Origin: Thermoplasmata archaeon
GTDB lineage: Archaea; Thermoplasmatota; Thermoplasmata; Thermoplasmatales; Thermoplasmataceae
Direction of reading: 5' to 3'
DNA length: 6,770 bases
Assembly: GCA_021790415.1 (NCBI GenBank)
Contig: JAJYDZ010000090.1
Coordinates: 1-6,770 of the forward strand
The position numbers and the translations under genes were made by a program. Below the pieces are notes generated by a model that worked only from the letters and a program-made list of their open reading frames with translations, was not told the DNA's origin and did no database searches. Shown in pieces: positions 5,872-6,770 of this stretch (positions are counted from its first letter, which is position 1; the number at the start of each line of letters is the position of its first letter).

Positions 5872-6006
5872 CTAACGCATCCCCCTGCAATCCCCCTGAC
5901 AATTTTCTCTTACCTAGCTGGAGATCCACTGGATTTCACAATTTCTTCCGGGCATTCCCTCTTAGCTTTGCTTGCAGCATCCTTGATCATCGAAAAATAT
6001 GGTTAA
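5806..6006 (+). pseudogene. HPP-family-like membrane protein fragment
   Basis: The 66-codon ORF begins with a hydrophobic segment (ILNVLIVSAFVTFTN) running into LTHPPAIPLTIFSYLAG, then HSLLALLAASLIIEKYG at the end. The THPPA motif at the end of a membrane helix is the signature of HPP-family integral membrane proteins, which normally have four or more helices, so this would be only the C-terminal part. The frame stays open upstream to 5713, but that stretch (for example IFPVKQLSITDLFQ) is not membrane-like. This suggests that the gene was truncated by the transposase-containing DNA on its left. No promoter or ribosome binding site is visible. It is convergent with the DUF302 gene, 53 bp away. 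A chance ORF is possible. Confidence 0.4.
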
Positions 6007-6059
6007 TTGAATGATGTTTTGGGATTTATTTTTCCAGTTTCTTGCTCCAGAATAATGTG

Positions 6060-6434
6060 TTATTTGACAGAATTAATCACAGAATCAAGCATTTTATCCA
6101 CTCTTCCTGCGAGTTCCTCCATTCCATTATACTGAGAGAAAAGTTCAACTGCGCTCTGGATTGCCACATGGGTTTTGTCACTTTCCACGTAGATGTAAAT
6201 CCTCAAGGGCGGAATTATGCCTGCCCTCAGATCATTGTCAAAAACTTCCCTGGCAAGCTTCGGGTTAAAGACTTCCAAGATTTTGTTCCCTTTTATCTCA
6301 ACTCCAATCTTCTTCAAATTAGCCTGCGCATCTATGACTGAGATGACCTTCAGGCCATTCTCATCCACAGATCTCTCAAGGTGCTCCACCGTTTCTGCGA
6401 AACCGAATTTTGAAACTATTTCTTTCACTTTCAT
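6060..6434 (-). CDS. DUF302 protein of the mer operon
   Basis: The start chosen is ATG 6434 (124 aa), not the upstream in-frame ATG 6455, because GGAGTGA (6446-6440) lies 5 nt before it and the merA stop falls in between. The sequence has the DUF302 pattern: a helix (FAETVEHLERSVDENGLKVI), a strand with IDAQANLKKIGVEI, ILEVFNPKLAREVFDND, then PLRIYIYVES and a C-terminal helix. DUF302 proteins are small alpha/beta proteins of unknown biochemical role, often found beside metal, sulfur or redox genes. Here it is cotranscribed with merA, 5 bp apart. A role in mercury or thiol stress is inferred from position only. It contains no cysteine, so it is unlikely to bind Hg(II) by thiols itself. Confidence 0.85.
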   Translation of the reverse strand: MKVKEIVSKFGFAETVEHLERSVDENGLKVISVIDAQANLKKIGVEIKGNKILEVFNPKLAREVFDNDLRAGIIPPLRIYIYVESDKTHVAIQSAVELFSQYNGMEELAGRVDKMLDSVINSVK

Positions 6435-6439
6435 TTCTA

Positions 6440-6446
6440 TCACTCC
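6440..6446 (-). promoter_or_regulatory. Ribosome binding site of the DUF302 gene, overlapping the merA stop
   Basis: The minus-strand sequence GGAGTGA contains the merA TGA (6442-6440) and precedes ATG 6434 by 5 nt. It fixes the DUF302 start and implies translational coupling to merA. Confidence 0.6.
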
Positions 6447-6770
6447 ACGCAACACGACATCTTTGTCATATCCCTAGTGAACGACTGTGAAGTCAACTTT
6501 ATGCCTTCCGCCACAGTGGGAAAAATATGACTGTTATCTATGATATCGTGATATGTATATCCACTTTTGATTGCTATCACACCTTCTATAATAAATTCTG
6601 CTGCATAAGGCGCCAGTACATGGACGCCAACGATCTTTCCCGTATTCTCATCAGCTACAATCTTGAACATCCCTGTATCTTCTCTCAATATTCTCGCTTT
6701 CGGCACTGTATTAAGAGGAAGCACCCGGCTAACTGCCTTTCCAAAGTTCCTGTTGTACTCATCCTCCGTG
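6440..6770 (-). CDS. merA: Mercuric reductase, C-terminal part (5' end outside window)
   Basis: The final 109 residues of MerA are present, and the gene continues past the right edge. The segment is the dimerisation domain of pyridine-nucleotide-disulfide oxidoreductases: LNTVPKARILREDTGMFKIV, GKIVGVHVLAPYAAEFI, and HIFPTVAEGIKLTSQSFTRD. The protein ends in MSCCVE. The vicinal Cys pair near the C-terminus is diagnostic of MerA: it hands Hg(II) to the active site of the partner subunit, where NADPH and FAD reduce it to Hg(0). The last turn before it is normal, so the enzyme end is intact. The GTG at 6724 is internal and not a start. The gene is followed after 5 bp by the DUF302 gene in one operon. 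The enzyme is cytoplasmic. Confidence 0.9.
   Translation of the reverse strand, partial: TEDEYNRNFGKAVSRVLPLNTVPKARILREDTGMFKIVADENTGKIVGVHVLAPYAAEFIIEGVIAIKSGYTYHDIIDNSHIFPTVAEGIKLTSQSFTRDMTKMSCCVE

Noticed and set aside
6217..6477. 86-aa + strand ORF, and the 99-aa + strand ORF at 6042-6341
   Set aside because: Both are antisense to the DUF302 gene and lack family features.

Overview
The window looks like an accessory stretch of an archaeal chromosome, most likely from an acidophilic member of the Thermoplasmata (Ferroplasma/Cuniculiplasma-like). This is an inference from several signs. The sequence is AT-rich, and several genes have a TATA-like box about 25-30 bp upstream of a nearly leaderless start. 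There is an archaeal-type VapBC pair and a mercuric reductase C-terminus. Remnants of IS605-type (TnpB) and DDE-type transposons are present. No rRNA, tRNA or CRISPR array was seen.

Layout, left to right. (1) Positions 1-227 hold the 3' end of a decayed tnpB and the right end of its IS605-family element. (2) Positions 258-1466, + strand, hold a tightly packed group: a 14-codon micro-ORF with a strong Shine-Dalgarno sequence, an 80-codon ORF overlapping it by ATGA, and a 310-aa protein of unknown function ending in a zinc-ribbon-like cluster. (3) Convergent to these, positions 1594-2604 encode a TPR protein resembling the ST7-like/bacterial TPR family. (4) Positions 2802-2927 hold a solo second copy of the IS605 right end, about 85% identical to the first with no indels. 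It lies 41 bp beyond the stop of a vapC toxin gene that is frameshifted at a (CT)3 run, while its antitoxin vapB is intact. (5) Divergent from vapB, positions 3864-4763 encode a Fic-domain AMP-transferase-type protein with an N-terminal inhibitory motif and a C-terminal helix-turn-helix. (6) Convergent to fic is a short TPR_5-like protein (4830-5240). (7) Positions 5332-5871 carry a truncated DDE transposase and another decayed fragment in the same frame. (8) A fragment of an HPP-like membrane protein lies at 5806-6006. (9) At the right edge, reading leftward, is the end of a mercury-resistance operon: the merA C-terminus followed by a DUF302 gene whose ribosome binding site overlaps the merA stop.

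Functionally, the mercury-resistance module on the right is coherent: MerA reduces Hg(II), and the DUF302 protein is translated from the same message. The rest reads as a transposon-scarred island with toxin-antitoxin-like genes. I do not see a complete new defence or mobile system. The most distinctive observations are the duplicated TnpB/right-end (omega-RNA-type) segment with an inverted hairpin loop, the CT-slippage frameshift in vapC, and the compact 14/80/310-codon cluster.
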